Source of the DNA: Bryobacteraceae bacterium
Lineage (GTDB): Bacteria > Acidobacteriota > Terriglobia > Bryobacterales > Bryobacteraceae
Assembly: GCA_025055455.1 (NCBI GenBank)
Contig: JANWXD010000013.1
Span: 1-64,000 of the forward strand
DNA length: 64,000 bases
Direction: 5' to 3'
Part shown: positions 1 through 8,382 of the stretch, piece by piece
Position numbering within the stretch: position 1 is the stretch's first letter
Layout: each line of letters opens with the position of its first letter
Position numbers and translations under genes: made by a program
Notes under the pieces: generated by a model
Databases searched by the model: none
What the model was told of the DNA's origin: nothing
The model's input: only the letters and a program-made list of their open reading frames with translations

Positions 1-132
1 TGAGCTGTTTCAAGGCGTAGACGGTTTCAATCCCTTCTCTTTCAGGTCTCGCTTCATACGGCAGACGCCTCTGCGCGCGTATGGCGGGCCATCGCCGTTT
101 CAATCCCTTCTCTTTCAGGTCTCGCTTCATAC
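1..132 (-). CRISPR. CRISPR array, leader-proximal end (two repeats, array continues beyond left edge)
   Basis: Two identical 36-base repeats lie at 24-59 and 97-132, separated by a unique 37-base spacer (60-96); bases 1-23 are the end of another spacer, so the array continues to the left. On the minus strand the repeat ends in ATTGAAAC, the typical 8-base 5' crRNA handle of many type I/III systems, so crRNAs are probably read leftward, in the same direction as the cas genes. The repeat at 97-132 would then be the first one after the leader and the spacer at 60-96 the newest. Repeats are directly seen; orientation is inferred from the handle and gene direction. Confidence 0.93.
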
Positions 133-206
133 CGCCTGCCGCCGCAACCCACGCTGCTAGAGCCACTTGCAAGGGTGGTTGCCAAAAAATCTTCGTCCCT
201 GCCATC
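133..206 (-). promoter_or_regulatory. Short leader candidate between csm5 and the CRISPR array
   Basis: Only 74 bases separate the csm5 stop from the first repeat. The stretch holds an 8-bp bulged inverted repeat (144-152 with 175-182) and a run of six A/T pairs at 184-189 on the csm5 side of it. In the direction of csm transcription no U-run follows the hairpin, so I see no intrinsic terminator and readthrough from csm5 into the array is plausible. No convincing separate promoter was found. Confidence 0.4.
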
Positions 207-1322
207 TCATCCCTCCGGCCGCAGCACGATCCAGCCGAACGGCGCCAGGGTCCCCTTGGCGGTGTAACACAGCGTGCGGCTCGAGCCCATGCCCTTGATC
301 GGAGCTTTCCGTTGCGCATTCCAACCCTCCCGATAGTCGTCCACCGAAAGCGACTCGAAGTGACAGTACCGCCCCACCCGCAGGAGAATCTCCCCCTTAT
401 GTAACGGCGGCACTTCACCCACTGCCTCCTTCACCCTCGCGAAAGCCCCCGCCTCCTCCGACCAGCGCGTCATAAAAAAGAAATTGCAAGCTCCTTCCAA
501 GAAGCGCCAATCGAAGAACACGTTGAACAGTCGCCGCACGCGCGGGTCCCGCAGGCGCTCCTCGTCCAGCGCGATCCGCACCGGGAACCGAGCCCCATCT
601 CCGCCGTCGGCCTGCGACCACAGCCGCTCCACGTGCACCTGGATCTTGCTGGCCCGCATCTCCTGACCCTGCCGGTTGACGATCACCGCCCGATCCACCC
701 GGACCGCTGAGGCCGGCACCTCCGCGTCCGCCACGTGCACCATGCGCATGGGATCCGTCTCAGTCCGCTCCCGGTCGTAGCGAAAGCCGGCGCTCTCCAG
801 CTCCTGCCAGGCGCGGTTTCGTCCCTCACGTTTGGCCTCCTCAATGCGCCGCCTCAACTGCGCCTCCGACCCCGCGGGCGGATTGCTCACGCATGCGTTC
901 AGCAGCGCCGTCCGGATCGCCCCTTTAAGGGCCGAGCCCGGAATCACCACCGCCCCCGTGTAGGGATTGCGCAGCAGGGCCAAAAACTCCCCCCTGCGCC
1001 TTTCCGGTGCCTGAACCGCCTCCTTAAGCTCCCCCGCGGATTCCTTGCCGACCGCCACTTCCCAAGCCCAATATTTCCTGTCCACCCCGCGCTTCCTCAA
1101 ACACTCCCAGGCCTTATCGAACGAGCCCTCCAGCAGCCACCGCTCCAATTGCCGCCGCTCGACCTCGGGGAGATCCCCGAGCAGGGCGCTCGTACGCAGC
1201 CGCACGAGCCGGTTCGTCTTGTCGTCCAGCAGGTAATCCTCCGGCGCCAGCCGCTCGCCGCTGCCGATGTGCACCGGCGTCAGCACGGTGGCGCGAAATA
1301 TCCGCTCCGTCAACTTCGCCAT
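207..1322 (-). CDS. csm5: Type III-A effector subunit Csm5 (RAMP/Cas7-like)
   Basis: This 371-residue protein is the RAMP subunit that caps the crRNA 3' end of the Csm interference complex. It has an N-terminal RAMP strand with the glycine-rich LTPVHIGSGERL (about 14-25) and the IPGSALKGAIRTAL signature (about 127-140) shared by Csm5 and Csm3, plus a C-terminal glycine-containing segment (KGMGSSRT). It is the last gene of the operon, 7 bases after csm4 and just before the array. Position, size and motifs fit Csm5; the alternative, a second Csm3-like Cas7, is less likely because the adjacent csm3 is already present. Confidence 0.9.
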   Translation of the reverse strand: MAKLTERIFRATVLTPVHIGSGERLAPEDYLLDDKTNRLVRLRTSALLGDLPEVERRQLERWLLEGSFDKAWECLRKRGVDRKYWAWEVAVGKESAGELKEAVQAPERRRGEFLALLRNPYTGAVVIPGSALKGAIRTALLNACVSNPPAGSEAQLRRRIEEAKREGRNRAWQELESAGFRYDRERTETDPMRMVHVADAEVPASAVRVDRAVIVNRQGQEMRASKIQVHVERLWSQADGGDGARFPVRIALDEERLRDPRVRRLFNVFFDWRFLEGACNFFFMTRWSEEAGAFARVKEAVGEVPPLHKGEILLRVGRYCHFESLSVDDYREGWNAQRKAPIKGMGSSRTLCYTAKGTLAPFGWIVLRPEG

Positions 1323-1329
1323 CTCGCCT

Positions 1330-2262
1330 TCACGCCTCCCGATACCCCACCGTCAGATGCCAGCCGTTGTGCACCACCCCAGGTTTGTCCGGGTGGACTC
1401 CCTCCAGCAGTTCCCCGTACGGGCCCCCGTCCGCCGGCCGGAAGGTGGCCCCCGGCGCGAGCAAGGTCAGGGGGTATTTGAACGGATCCCCGCCCGTGGC
1501 CCACAGCGATCCCAACTTGCCGTAGTGGGTCCGCAGCCGGTAGCGCGCCTCCCGCATGTTCGGCGTGAGCGTGCCGTGCGACAAGCTCATCCGACGCGGC
1601 CAGTCCCCACCGAGCACGTCGCCGGGAGCCGGTTCCACTCCACACTTGAACCGCCCGCGACCCGCCGAGGCATCCCGCCCGTAGCCGAGCACGCTCACTA
1701 TCTGGAAGAGCTCCTCGAGCACCGATCGCTCGAGCGAGCAGCGCATCCAGACCTCCGCCTTGCAGCCTTCCTCCGGCCACAGCTCGTCCAGAAAAAAAAG
1801 TCCGCCTACTTCCGGCGTCCGCCCCGTTAGCCGGTTGATGGTGTTGTGCGGCGCGCGCGCCAGCCGAAACCATCGCGCCCGCGCACCGCCCGCTCTCTCC
1901 TCTTCTTCCTGCTCGGTCAATAGCGCCTCCAACAGGGTGCGCGGGCTGAGCGCCGCGCGCACCTTCAAAAAGGTCTCGCGCCGCATCCAACGCCGCTTCC
2001 AGGCCCTCTTGAACCGCTCCGCTTCTTTGACGGACCGAGGCCGCTCGACGGGCGCCGGCAGCTCCGGCCGCGGCAGCCAGCCGGCCGGCATGCCGTCGGA
2101 AATCAGAAACGGGTCGCGGCGCAAGCCGGCCAGCCACTGCCCGAGCGACTCCTCCCCGTCCTTGTGCCGCCAGGCCCAGCACAGGTGCCCGAACAGCGTG
2201 CCCGAGTGCAGCGGCGTGCCGAAGGCGCTCTGCGGCTCGAGCCGCACCAGATAGTCCGGCAT
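1330..2262 (-). CDS. csm4: Type III-A effector subunit Csm4 (Cas5-like RAMP)
   Basis: This 310-residue RAMP protein should bind the crRNA 5' handle and contact Cas10 at the foot of the Csm complex, the known role of Csm4. The N-terminal SGTLFGHLCWAW segment (20-31) is the characteristic Csm4 strand-helix with LFG, and the C-terminal part carries a glycine-rich loop (FRPADGGPYGELL). It lies between csm3 (3-base gap) and csm5 (7-base gap). The family is degenerate in sequence; the assignment rests on the motif, length and fixed gene order. Confidence 0.9.
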   Translation of the reverse strand: MPDYLVRLEPQSAFGTPLHSGTLFGHLCWAWRHKDGEESLGQWLAGLRRDPFLISDGMPAGWLPRPELPAPVERPRSVKEAERFKRAWKRRWMRRETFLKVRAALSPRTLLEALLTEQEEEERAGGARARWFRLARAPHNTINRLTGRTPEVGGLFFLDELWPEEGCKAEVWMRCSLERSVLEELFQIVSVLGYGRDASAGRGRFKCGVEPAPGDVLGGDWPRRMSLSHGTLTPNMREARYRLRTHYGKLGSLWATGGDPFKYPLTLLAPGATFRPADGGPYGELLEGVHPDKPGVVHNGWHLTVGYREA

Positions 2263-2265
2263 GGC

Positions 2266-3009
2266 TCACCCCTCCAGCGGAAGCCCAAGATTCGGCGGGT
2301 TCTCCCACGAACGAATGGCGTCGAATTTGTCCTGGATCGGCTTGCCGTCGAGCTGCAAGTCCACGAATCGCACTTTGCCGTAGCCGCGGGAACCGGAGCC
2401 GCCCAGCGCGTCCTGCTCGAGCAGCTTCATGGTTTGCACCAGCAGCTCGAGGCATCGGCGATCCAGCTCCCCGTCATCGCCGTTTACGCTGAAAATCTTG
2501 AAGATCATCTCGAAGTGGAATTTCGCGCCCGCCGGCACCCGTTCCATGCGCCGCGGCCCGATGCCGGAGGCCGCCTTGCCCTGGATGCGGTCGATCACCA
2601 CCTCCGTTTTCTCCTCGGTGAGCGGCAGCCCCTCGTCAATCTTTCCTTGCACCCAGCTCGGATCGAGGAATGCATCCCGCACGATGAGCCGACTCGGGCC
2701 GTCCTTCCAGTCGTCATTGGTCACGCCGAAGATCCGCAGGATCTCGTCGCCGGGCCTTACCGTTTTCGCCCCCCAGACGGCACCGTTCGGCTCGATTCGG
2801 TTCATCGCCCACTCCATCAGGGAGCGCAGCTTGCCCTTCAAGCTGGATCCCGGAATGTAGGGATGACCCGTGTGCGGATGTTTGATCACCGGATTGTCCA
2901 GGCCGCCGATCTCGATGGTCTCCTTGCCGGCGCCGATGCGTAGCCCGGTGAGGACTTCGATCGTGCCGGTCAAACAATGACTCTTGCGATATTCGATCGC
3001 TGCGCTCAT
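2266..3009 (-). CDS. csm3: Type III-A backbone and target-RNA nuclease subunit Csm3 (Cas7)
   Basis: This 247-residue protein is the repeated Cas7-type subunit that forms the filament along the crRNA and cuts bound target RNA at 6-base intervals. IPGSSLKGKLRSLME (52-66) is the conserved Cas7/Csm3 helix. Asp38 in the IGGLDNPVI context aligns by eye with the catalytic aspartate of characterised Csm3 (Asp33 in streptococcal enzymes), so target-RNA cleavage should be intact. A C-terminal GGSGSRGYGKVRF glycine-rich loop completes the RAMP pattern. It is tightly spaced with csm2 (6-base gap) and csm4. Confidence 0.95.
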   Translation of the reverse strand: MSAAIEYRKSHCLTGTIEVLTGLRIGAGKETIEIGGLDNPVIKHPHTGHPYIPGSSLKGKLRSLMEWAMNRIEPNGAVWGAKTVRPGDEILRIFGVTNDDWKDGPSRLIVRDAFLDPSWVQGKIDEGLPLTEEKTEVVIDRIQGKAASGIGPRRMERVPAGAKFHFEMIFKIFSVNGDDGELDRRCLELLVQTMKLLEQDALGGSGSRGYGKVRFVDLQLDGKPIQDKFDAIRSWENPPNLGLPLEG

Positions 3010-3015
3010 TTTTCC

Positions 3016-3483
3016 TTAACCCTCCTTCCCGTAAAACCCGTGAAAGGCCACCACCGCCTCGAAGTGCCGCCGGAAGGCTTCGAAGTCCTGAGCGCTCTTG
3101 ACCGCAGTCGTGTGATTGACGATAAATTGCAGCAACGGGAATGGTACCGTCCCTCGCCCGTGCGCGTACACGGCTTTGGCTTTCAGCATCAACAACTGCG
3201 GCCGCAGCCGCGCGAAGGCGGCCCTGGCATCGCCCGTGCTTGCCTCGAGCTTGAGTCTGCGATCGAGGGCCTGCACATGGTCGTAGAACCGCCGCAGCTG
3301 GCTCTTGGCCAAGTCAGAAAGCTCCCTGGCTATCTCCTCCGCTTCCCGGTCGAGCAACTCCGAACGAATCACCTCTTGGCCTGAAGTCTTGTCGAAATAT
3401 GTTACAGGCTTCGCCTGCGGCACAGTTTTCGCTCCGGCTGCTTGGCCCGGCGGCCTGCTTCCCTGTCCTCTCCCGTTCGGCAT
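3016..3483 (-). CDS. csm2: Type III-A small subunit Csm2
   Basis: This 155-residue protein starts at the ATG 8 bases after the cas10 stop. After a low-complexity Pro/Gln/Gly-rich first 25 residues it is predicted to be almost wholly helical, with FDKTSGQEVIRSELLDREAE followed by a long helix containing DLAKSQLRRFYDHVQALDRR and a C-terminal FEAFRRHFEAVVAFHGFYG. The SQLRRFYD segment is the conserved Csm2 motif. Csm2 forms the second filament (belly) of the Csm complex. A longer reading of the same frame upstream overlaps cas10 and is spurious. Confidence 0.9.
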   Translation of the reverse strand: MPNGRGQGSRPPGQAAGAKTVPQAKPVTYFDKTSGQEVIRSELLDREAEEIARELSDLAKSQLRRFYDHVQALDRRLKLEASTGDARAAFARLRPQLLMLKAKAVYAHGRGTVPFPLLQFIVNHTTAVKSAQDFEAFRRHFEAVVAFHGFYGKEG

Positions 3484-3491
3484 GGTTCCTC

Positions 3492-6047
3492 TTACCTCCT
3501 CGAGACTCTTTCCGGAACGCTGTTCCGGTAAATGGCGATGCTGAGGGCGATCCGCGCCGAGGGCGCCTTTTGGGCCGTGCGCAGATCGGCCTGCAAACCT
3601 AGCAATTGATTCAACCCGTGCGCCAGCTGGTCCCGTTCGGCCTCGCTGGGGATGCGCTGTTTGTTGTGCAACACGTTGCGCGCCAGCTGATAGGCCCACC
3701 GCGCCCGCCAGGACGCCGCCCGCAAATTCAGGCGGGCGGCGCCGTCGCGCTCCACTTGGCAGCGCTCGTCGTCGAAGGCGAGCACGCGGTAGGCGAAGGC
3801 CAGGCTCAGCCACTGCCGGCGCAGCCAGTCGTTGAGCTTCTCCGCCCGCTCGAGCTGCCGGCGGTACTCGGCCCACTCGACCGGCGCCGGACTGAAGGCG
3901 CAGATGCGGGACCGCCCGGCGTCCTTGGCCCGCTCCAGGCGCTCCTCGGCCGCCGCCGCAGCGCGGTTCAGGGGCCGGTCCGGTTTGATCAGCTCCAGGG
4001 CGGCCGAGATCGTGATGTGCGGATTGTTCCCCGTCCAGCGGCGAAACTCGCTTTCGAGCGTGTCGGCCAGCGCCGTCATTTGCCGCCACGGTCCGATCAG
4101 CAGCAGGTCGTCGCCCCCCGCGTAGACCGTGTAGGTGGACGGGTAGTTTTGCCGCAGCACTCTCATCAAGCGCGCCGTGAAGAAGAAATCCAGCATGCGC
4201 GACAAGGCGGCCAAACGCCCCAAACTCGGCGTCTGGCTCCCCATCGAGAAGATCATTCCCAGCCGGTCCACGTCGGCTTTGAGGACGGCCAGCATCGCCT
4301 CGCCGAGCAACTGGCCGTCGACCGCCTCGAGGGCGTCCAGCGCCAAATGCTCGAAGGTCTTGACGTCGCCAGGCTCAGTCTGGCGGCCTTCTTCGCTCAA
4401 CAGTCGGTACGCGGCTTTGTCGGTCTCCCCTGCCGCCAGCCGCGGCACATAGTTGGCCACATGCCGGAGCGCGTATGGCTGGCCGCGGGCCTCGAAACGA
4501 CATGCGGAGACGAAGGGGCGGGCATGGGAGGGCGCCTCCTCGTAAAGGACCAGCCAGAGTTTGTGGTACAGCCGGATCGGTTGGAAGGGGCTCGGTGGCG
4601 GATCCGGCTGATCGCTCCAGGCCATGGCCTGGGCGCGCGGCAGCACGCTGCCGAGCTGGCGTTCCTCCTCGCAGACCTCGCAGCGCCAGACCGAGCTTGC
4701 GTCTTCGCGTTGCTCTTCGTGCGCCGCCGGGCGCACGCCGCAGGCTTTGCAGACTCCCGCAGGGTAGCGAGCATCCCGGTGCACGGCGCGCAAGCAGGTG
4801 GAGAAGGCCCGCAGCTTGGCCTCCTCGCGGGCGCGGCTGATGCGCTCCTGCAGAGCCATAAACTGCTCCCGCATCAAGGCTTCGCCCGCAAAGGGCTCCG
4901 TCAGAGACAGATTGAGCGCCAGCTCGCCCCGGTAGCGCTGGAACAGCCAGTCTTCGATGTGCTTGCGCACGGCTTCGACGCGTTCCTCCAAACCGGGGAC
5001 GTCCGCCACCAGCATCAGGAACTGGCCTCCCGCGGTCGCCAGGATAGAAAACGGCGGCAGGTCCAACGCGCGCCGGCACAGCAGGGCCGCGCCCTCCACG
5101 AGCATTCCCAGCACAAAGCTCCGCGCGCGGAGAATCCGGTTGACTCCCGCCACCTGCTCGCTGGCCAAACGAAACAGACTGGACTGAATCCCGGACAGGT
5201 CGCCGCTCAGGAAGCGAAACTTCGGCCGGCGACGGTCGCGAATGGCCGCCGCCTCGTCCAGGCTTCCCTCGCGCTCGTGGAAGCGGTACAGCGCCGCCGC
5301 CACCGCCGCCGCGGCGCGGGAGTGATCGTGCAGCGAGATGTCCGGTTGGTCCTTGACCGAGGACGGCACCGCGTGCAGGTATCGCTCCGACAGCGAATGC
5401 AGCGCCTCGGCGAAGACGTCGAAAGCCGCGCCGGGCAACGCCAGCAGCGCCTCGAACTCTTCTCGGAACCTCTCGGCCAGCCTCCGGTAGCGGACCGGGT
5501 AATCCGACGTGTCCAACTTCGGCCGCGGTACGGCGGCCTCCTCTGCCGACAACTCCTCGAGCGGCACGAAGGAATCCGGCGCTGTGCCGAGCGTCGCCTC
5601 CAGCTGCACACCCTGAAACGGGCTCACCAGCGGCGTGCGCGCGTAGTCCGGCCGGCTGCGCTTCTGTTCTTCTTCCTCGTCTCGCGGCTTGCGGTCCATG
5701 CCGGCCGAGAGCCGGTCCGCTTCGGCCGCAATCCAGGCTACCGCGCCGATTTCGGCCTTGCCGTTGTCCGGGGCATGGTGGAAGACGGCCACGTGGCGCA
5801 CCTGCCGCCAGCGCACCCCCGGTGGAGCCTCCCGGTCCCAGCCGAGTTCGTCGAAGAAGAAGTCCGTCCACAGCACGTGCTGGTGCGTGTAGCGACCGCT
5901 CTGCGGATCCTTGGGCAGAATCGTGGAGTCCAGCTCCCGCACGTGCGCCGGCAGCGCGAAATCCGCTCGTTGAAAAAACTTCCCGATGTCGTGCAGGAAC
6001 ACGCCGAGAACCGTCTCCTCGCAGGTGGGCATCTGCTTGTCGTTCAC
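3492..6047 (-). CDS. cas10: Cas10/Csm1, cyclase-nuclease large subunit of the type III-A complex
   Basis: This 851-residue protein is the signature subunit of type III systems. An N-terminal HD domain (FLHDIGKFF, His19-Asp20) would cut single-stranded DNA. A four-cysteine zinc finger (CKAC...CEVC, about 431-457) lies in the middle, and the second palm domain carries an intact GGDD (644-647, YAGGDDLLLIG) for cyclic oligoadenylate synthesis. Both activities therefore look intact. Translation starts at GTG in a GTGA overlap with the upstream CARF gene stop, indicating translational coupling. csm2 follows after 8 bases. Length is within the normal Csm1 range (about 750-900). Confidence 0.97.
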   Translation of the reverse strand: MNDKQMPTCEETVLGVFLHDIGKFFQRADFALPAHVRELDSTILPKDPQSGRYTHQHVLWTDFFFDELGWDREAPPGVRWRQVRHVAVFHHAPDNGKAEIGAVAWIAAEADRLSAGMDRKPRDEEEEQKRSRPDYARTPLVSPFQGVQLEATLGTAPDSFVPLEELSAEEAAVPRPKLDTSDYPVRYRRLAERFREEFEALLALPGAAFDVFAEALHSLSERYLHAVPSSVKDQPDISLHDHSRAAAAVAAALYRFHEREGSLDEAAAIRDRRRPKFRFLSGDLSGIQSSLFRLASEQVAGVNRILRARSFVLGMLVEGAALLCRRALDLPPFSILATAGGQFLMLVADVPGLEERVEAVRKHIEDWLFQRYRGELALNLSLTEPFAGEALMREQFMALQERISRAREEAKLRAFSTCLRAVHRDARYPAGVCKACGVRPAAHEEQREDASSVWRCEVCEEERQLGSVLPRAQAMAWSDQPDPPPSPFQPIRLYHKLWLVLYEEAPSHARPFVSACRFEARGQPYALRHVANYVPRLAAGETDKAAYRLLSEEGRQTEPGDVKTFEHLALDALEAVDGQLLGEAMLAVLKADVDRLGMIFSMGSQTPSLGRLAALSRMLDFFFTARLMRVLRQNYPSTYTVYAGGDDLLLIGPWRQMTALADTLESEFRRWTGNNPHITISAALELIKPDRPLNRAAAAAEERLERAKDAGRSRICAFSPAPVEWAEYRRQLERAEKLNDWLRRQWLSLAFAYRVLAFDDERCQVERDGAARLNLRAASWRARWAYQLARNVLHNKQRIPSEAERDQLAHGLNQLLGLQADLRTAQKAPSARIALSIAIYRNSVPERVSRR

Positions 6048-7189
6048 CGCTGCTCCTCCTCGTCGGGGTCGGCGTACCGGATCTGGCCAGGCTCGAGCGC
6101 CAGCCCGAACCGCGTCTCCGGCCGCTTGCCAAAACCCTGAACCTTGTACGGCCAGGCTCCGGGGCCCAAGGCCTCCTCCAGCGCCCGATTCACCCGTGAC
6201 TTTCTCTCAAGGAAGTAGCTTTTCTCCATCCCGCCTCTCAGCGCCGCCCGTGCGCGTTCTTCGGCGGCCGCCCCCGGCTCCGTTCGCCGGTACTCGGCCA
6301 GAAATTCCTCCGCATGAGCTCGCTCCGGCGCCCCGTCGCTCGGGCACGGCACCGGCTCGCGGCCGCTCAAGCGGCGCCGCGCCATCCAGCTATAGAACGC
6401 CAGCTCGGCCGGACGCAGTCGCACCGCTTGTCCACCTGCGCGGACTCTTCCCCGCCCCATCTCGAAGACCAGCTCCGGTCCGCCGAGCGTCTCCTCGGTT
6501 GCCTTGACGAGCTCTGCATACGATAGGCCCCCTGCCAGCAGGCGGGGCGGCAGCAGTTTCCGCAACCGTACGAACGGGATTTCCGCCAGCGTCACCTCCG
6601 CGGTCCGCGTGTCCAGGGGCCGGCTGTCGGGCGGGGGCGTGTAAATGATGCGGCTCTGTCGCGTGGGGAAGTAGAACTCCGGGTGGGACTCGAACGGCGC
6701 CGACACCAGCACGTGCGACATGCGGTCCTGCGGACGCCCGAACAAGCTCAGAGCGTAGCCAGCATAAAAGCCCGTGGTCTTGCGCCCGCCAGCGATCGAG
6801 ACGTGCAGCGCCGTCCGCTCATCCGAGGTGAACTGCCGCACCAGCTCGGCGATCTGATCCGCGGCCTTTTCGTTGTCTTCGCGGGTCCGGATGTCGGCCA
6901 GCCGCGCGCCCCCCTCTCCGGCCAGCACGTGGATCTGCTCTTCGCCGAAGCGGATGGGGCCAAGGCGATACTCTTTGCACAGCTTGTGGAACCAGCCCGG
7001 CGAGCGACCGAGCAGAGTGAGGCGCGCCCGCCGTGCGCCCTCCTCGGTCGTGGCCAGATGAATCTCGGTGGGAAGGAACGGCGGCCGGCGCTTGACCGCC
7101 AAAGCGTATACGGTCTCGGTCAATACTTGAGGCGACAACCCACAGACTGCCAGCAGCACCCGGCGAGGAAACTCCGCCCCGTCGCGCAT
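6044..7189 (-). CDS. CARF-domain CRISPR accessory protein of the NE0113/TIGR02584 ring-nuclease family
   Basis: This 381-residue protein has an N-terminal CARF (Rossmann-like) domain with CGLSPQVLTETVYAL (16-30) and the hallmark SIAGGRKTTG (131-140), matching what I know as family TIGR02584/PF09623, currently annotated as a type III ring nuclease (often under the name Csm6). The C-terminal 140 residues contain a winged-helix-like stretch (VRLRPAELAFYSWMARRR) and an Arg-rich tail domain. I find no R-x4-6-H HEPN motif, so it is unlikely to be a classical HEPN Csm6 RNase. It probably binds or degrades the cyclic oligoadenylate made by Cas10, or acts as a ligand-responsive regulator. It is the first gene of the csm transcription unit, overlaps cas10 and has a strong promoter close to its start. 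Confidence 0.85.
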   Translation of the reverse strand: MRDGAEFPRRVLLAVCGLSPQVLTETVYALAVKRRPPFLPTEIHLATTEEGARRARLTLLGRSPGWFHKLCKEYRLGPIRFGEEQIHVLAGEGGARLADIRTREDNEKAADQIAELVRQFTSDERTALHVSIAGGRKTTGFYAGYALSLFGRPQDRMSHVLVSAPFESHPEFYFPTRQSRIIYTPPPDSRPLDTRTAEVTLAEIPFVRLRKLLPPRLLAGGLSYAELVKATEETLGGPELVFEMGRGRVRAGGQAVRLRPAELAFYSWMARRRLSGREPVPCPSDGAPERAHAEEFLAEYRRTEPGAAAEERARAALRGGMEKSYFLERKSRVNRALEEALGPGAWPYKVQGFGKRPETRFGLALEPGQIRYADPDEEEQR

Positions 7190-7199
7190 CTTTAGTCGA

Positions 7200-7227
7200 A
7201 TTATATGCGCCCCGCCGGTTTTGGCAA
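7200..7227 (-). promoter_or_regulatory. Sigma70-type promoter of the CARF-csm operon
   Basis: On the minus strand TTGCCA (7227-7222) and TATAAT (7205-7200) are 16 bases apart, one mismatch from the full consensus. The -10 box ends 10 bases before the ATG at 7189, so the mRNA would have a 5' untranslated region of at most a few bases and no Shine-Dalgarno sequence. The csm genes can thus be expressed independently of the upstream cas6. Confidence 0.65.
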
Positions 7228-7243
7228 GGCCCCGGCAAGCTTG

Positions 7244-8191
7244 TTAGAGCGTGTCGATCTCGTACCGACCCAAGCCCATGCTCGTGCCCTTCCCGGCGTG
7301 AGTCCACTGGCCCAGCCACAGATAGGGCCAGAACTCCTCCCGGCCCTCGAGCGAGACTTCGAAGCTTCCCGTGAGGCCGCCCAGCTGCATCTTTGTCCGC
7401 TGCCGCGAGGAGTAGCGCGTCCAGTCCTTCCAGGCCAGCACCGCCGATTCGGCTGGGACCTGGCGCGCCCGTCCGGCGATTCCCCGAAAGTCGGTCTCTA
7501 ACGGCTGCTCGGTGTGAAAGTACGTCAGCAATGAGATGCGGCGTAACAAACTGACAAAGAAAAAGTGGAACTGGAAGCTTTCCGGCGTGACCAAATCATC
7601 GTGCAGCCGCAGGCGCAAGGGTGTCACCAACCTAATGCGGACCCAGCGAGGACAGGGAGGGAACGGCGGCGCCGGGGTGGCCACAGGCGACAGAATCTCG
7701 CCCTGCAGAATCGATTGCCATTGTCCGGAGCCCGGCGCCGCCTCCTGCTCGACGCCCTCCAGCGTCATGGGTCCGGTACGCCCCTTCAGTCCACGCGCGG
7801 CGGCCTGCCGGAGCGCGTGAACGAGATAGGCCAAATATCGATTGCCCCAGCCGAACAACGTCACGCCAAGGACGCAGTGGCCCTCATCGTCCGGCACATG
7901 GGGAACCAGAACGAAGGGATGCGGCGCGGCGGAATAGTTTTTTAGCTTGTGGGACTCCGGTGGCGGGGGTGTAACGAAAAAGTACGGGTAGACGCAGGAA
8001 CGGTATAACAGGCAGGGTTCGCAGGCCTCGAGCTGGGTCACACAGACTAACCGCTTCAGCGCGTGCCCCAGCACCCCGCGCCAGGCCGAGCCCCAGAAGC
8101 CTTCCCGCTTCTCGATCGTCTCGGCGCGAAAAATCAGCCGGTAGCGGCCCACCGGCAGACGCGGTTCCTTCGTCGCCGACCTCGGCGTCAT
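7244..8191 (-). CDS. cas6: CRISPR pre-crRNA processing endoribonuclease Cas6
   Basis: This 315-residue RAMP-fold protein matches the Cas6 type of PF10040: a long N-terminal half with a cysteine cluster (CEPCLLYRSCVYP, about 57-69) and the C-terminal glycine-rich loop GKGTSMGLGRYEI that ends this family. Cas6 cuts the repeat to leave the 8-base ATTGAAAC-type handle seen in the array. The catalytic histidine cannot be assigned by eye. It is the most upstream cas gene, 54 bases from the CARF gene with a promoter between them, and is divergent from uppS. The sequence before its ATG has no Shine-Dalgarno but an A-rich stretch and a weak TAGCAT at 8200-8205. Confidence 0.9.
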   Translation of the reverse strand: MTPRSATKEPRLPVGRYRLIFRAETIEKREGFWGSAWRGVLGHALKRLVCVTQLEACEPCLLYRSCVYPYFFVTPPPPESHKLKNYSAAPHPFVLVPHVPDDEGHCVLGVTLFGWGNRYLAYLVHALRQAAARGLKGRTGPMTLEGVEQEAAPGSGQWQSILQGEILSPVATPAPPFPPCPRWVRIRLVTPLRLRLHDDLVTPESFQFHFFFVSLLRRISLLTYFHTEQPLETDFRGIAGRARQVPAESAVLAWKDWTRYSSRQRTKMQLGGLTGSFEVSLEGREEFWPYLWLGQWTHAGKGTSMGLGRYEIDTL

Positions 8192-8382
8192 TTTTCTGTA
8201 TGCTAATCCACGGGGGCGGGGGAAGGCGCTACCGACCGCCCGGTTCTGCGCTGGCGGGCTTTCTCTGGGCGGCCCACCCGCAACACGTTTCCAGCTCTGG
8301 GAGGGGAGCGCGATGGCACGACCTCCACGAGCCTTACGCCGTATGCTGCAGGCCGCAATCGGGCGATAATAGTGAGGATCGA

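Noticed and set aside
3606-6140. 844-codon open frame on the plus strand, opposite cas10
   Set aside because: It mirrors cas10 exactly, is Arg/Gln/His-rich with no motif, and arises from the high GC at third codon positions.
207-8191. Assignment of the locus to type III-B (Cmr)
   Set aside because: Gene order and small subunit (Csm2), and the Csm4/Csm5 motifs, fit III-A; no Cmr1, Cmr4 or Cmr6-type genes are present.
8200-8382. N-terminal extension of uppS
   Set aside because: The in-frame sequence is Gly/Arg-rich and not conserved-looking, and a Shine-Dalgarno site precedes ATG 8383.
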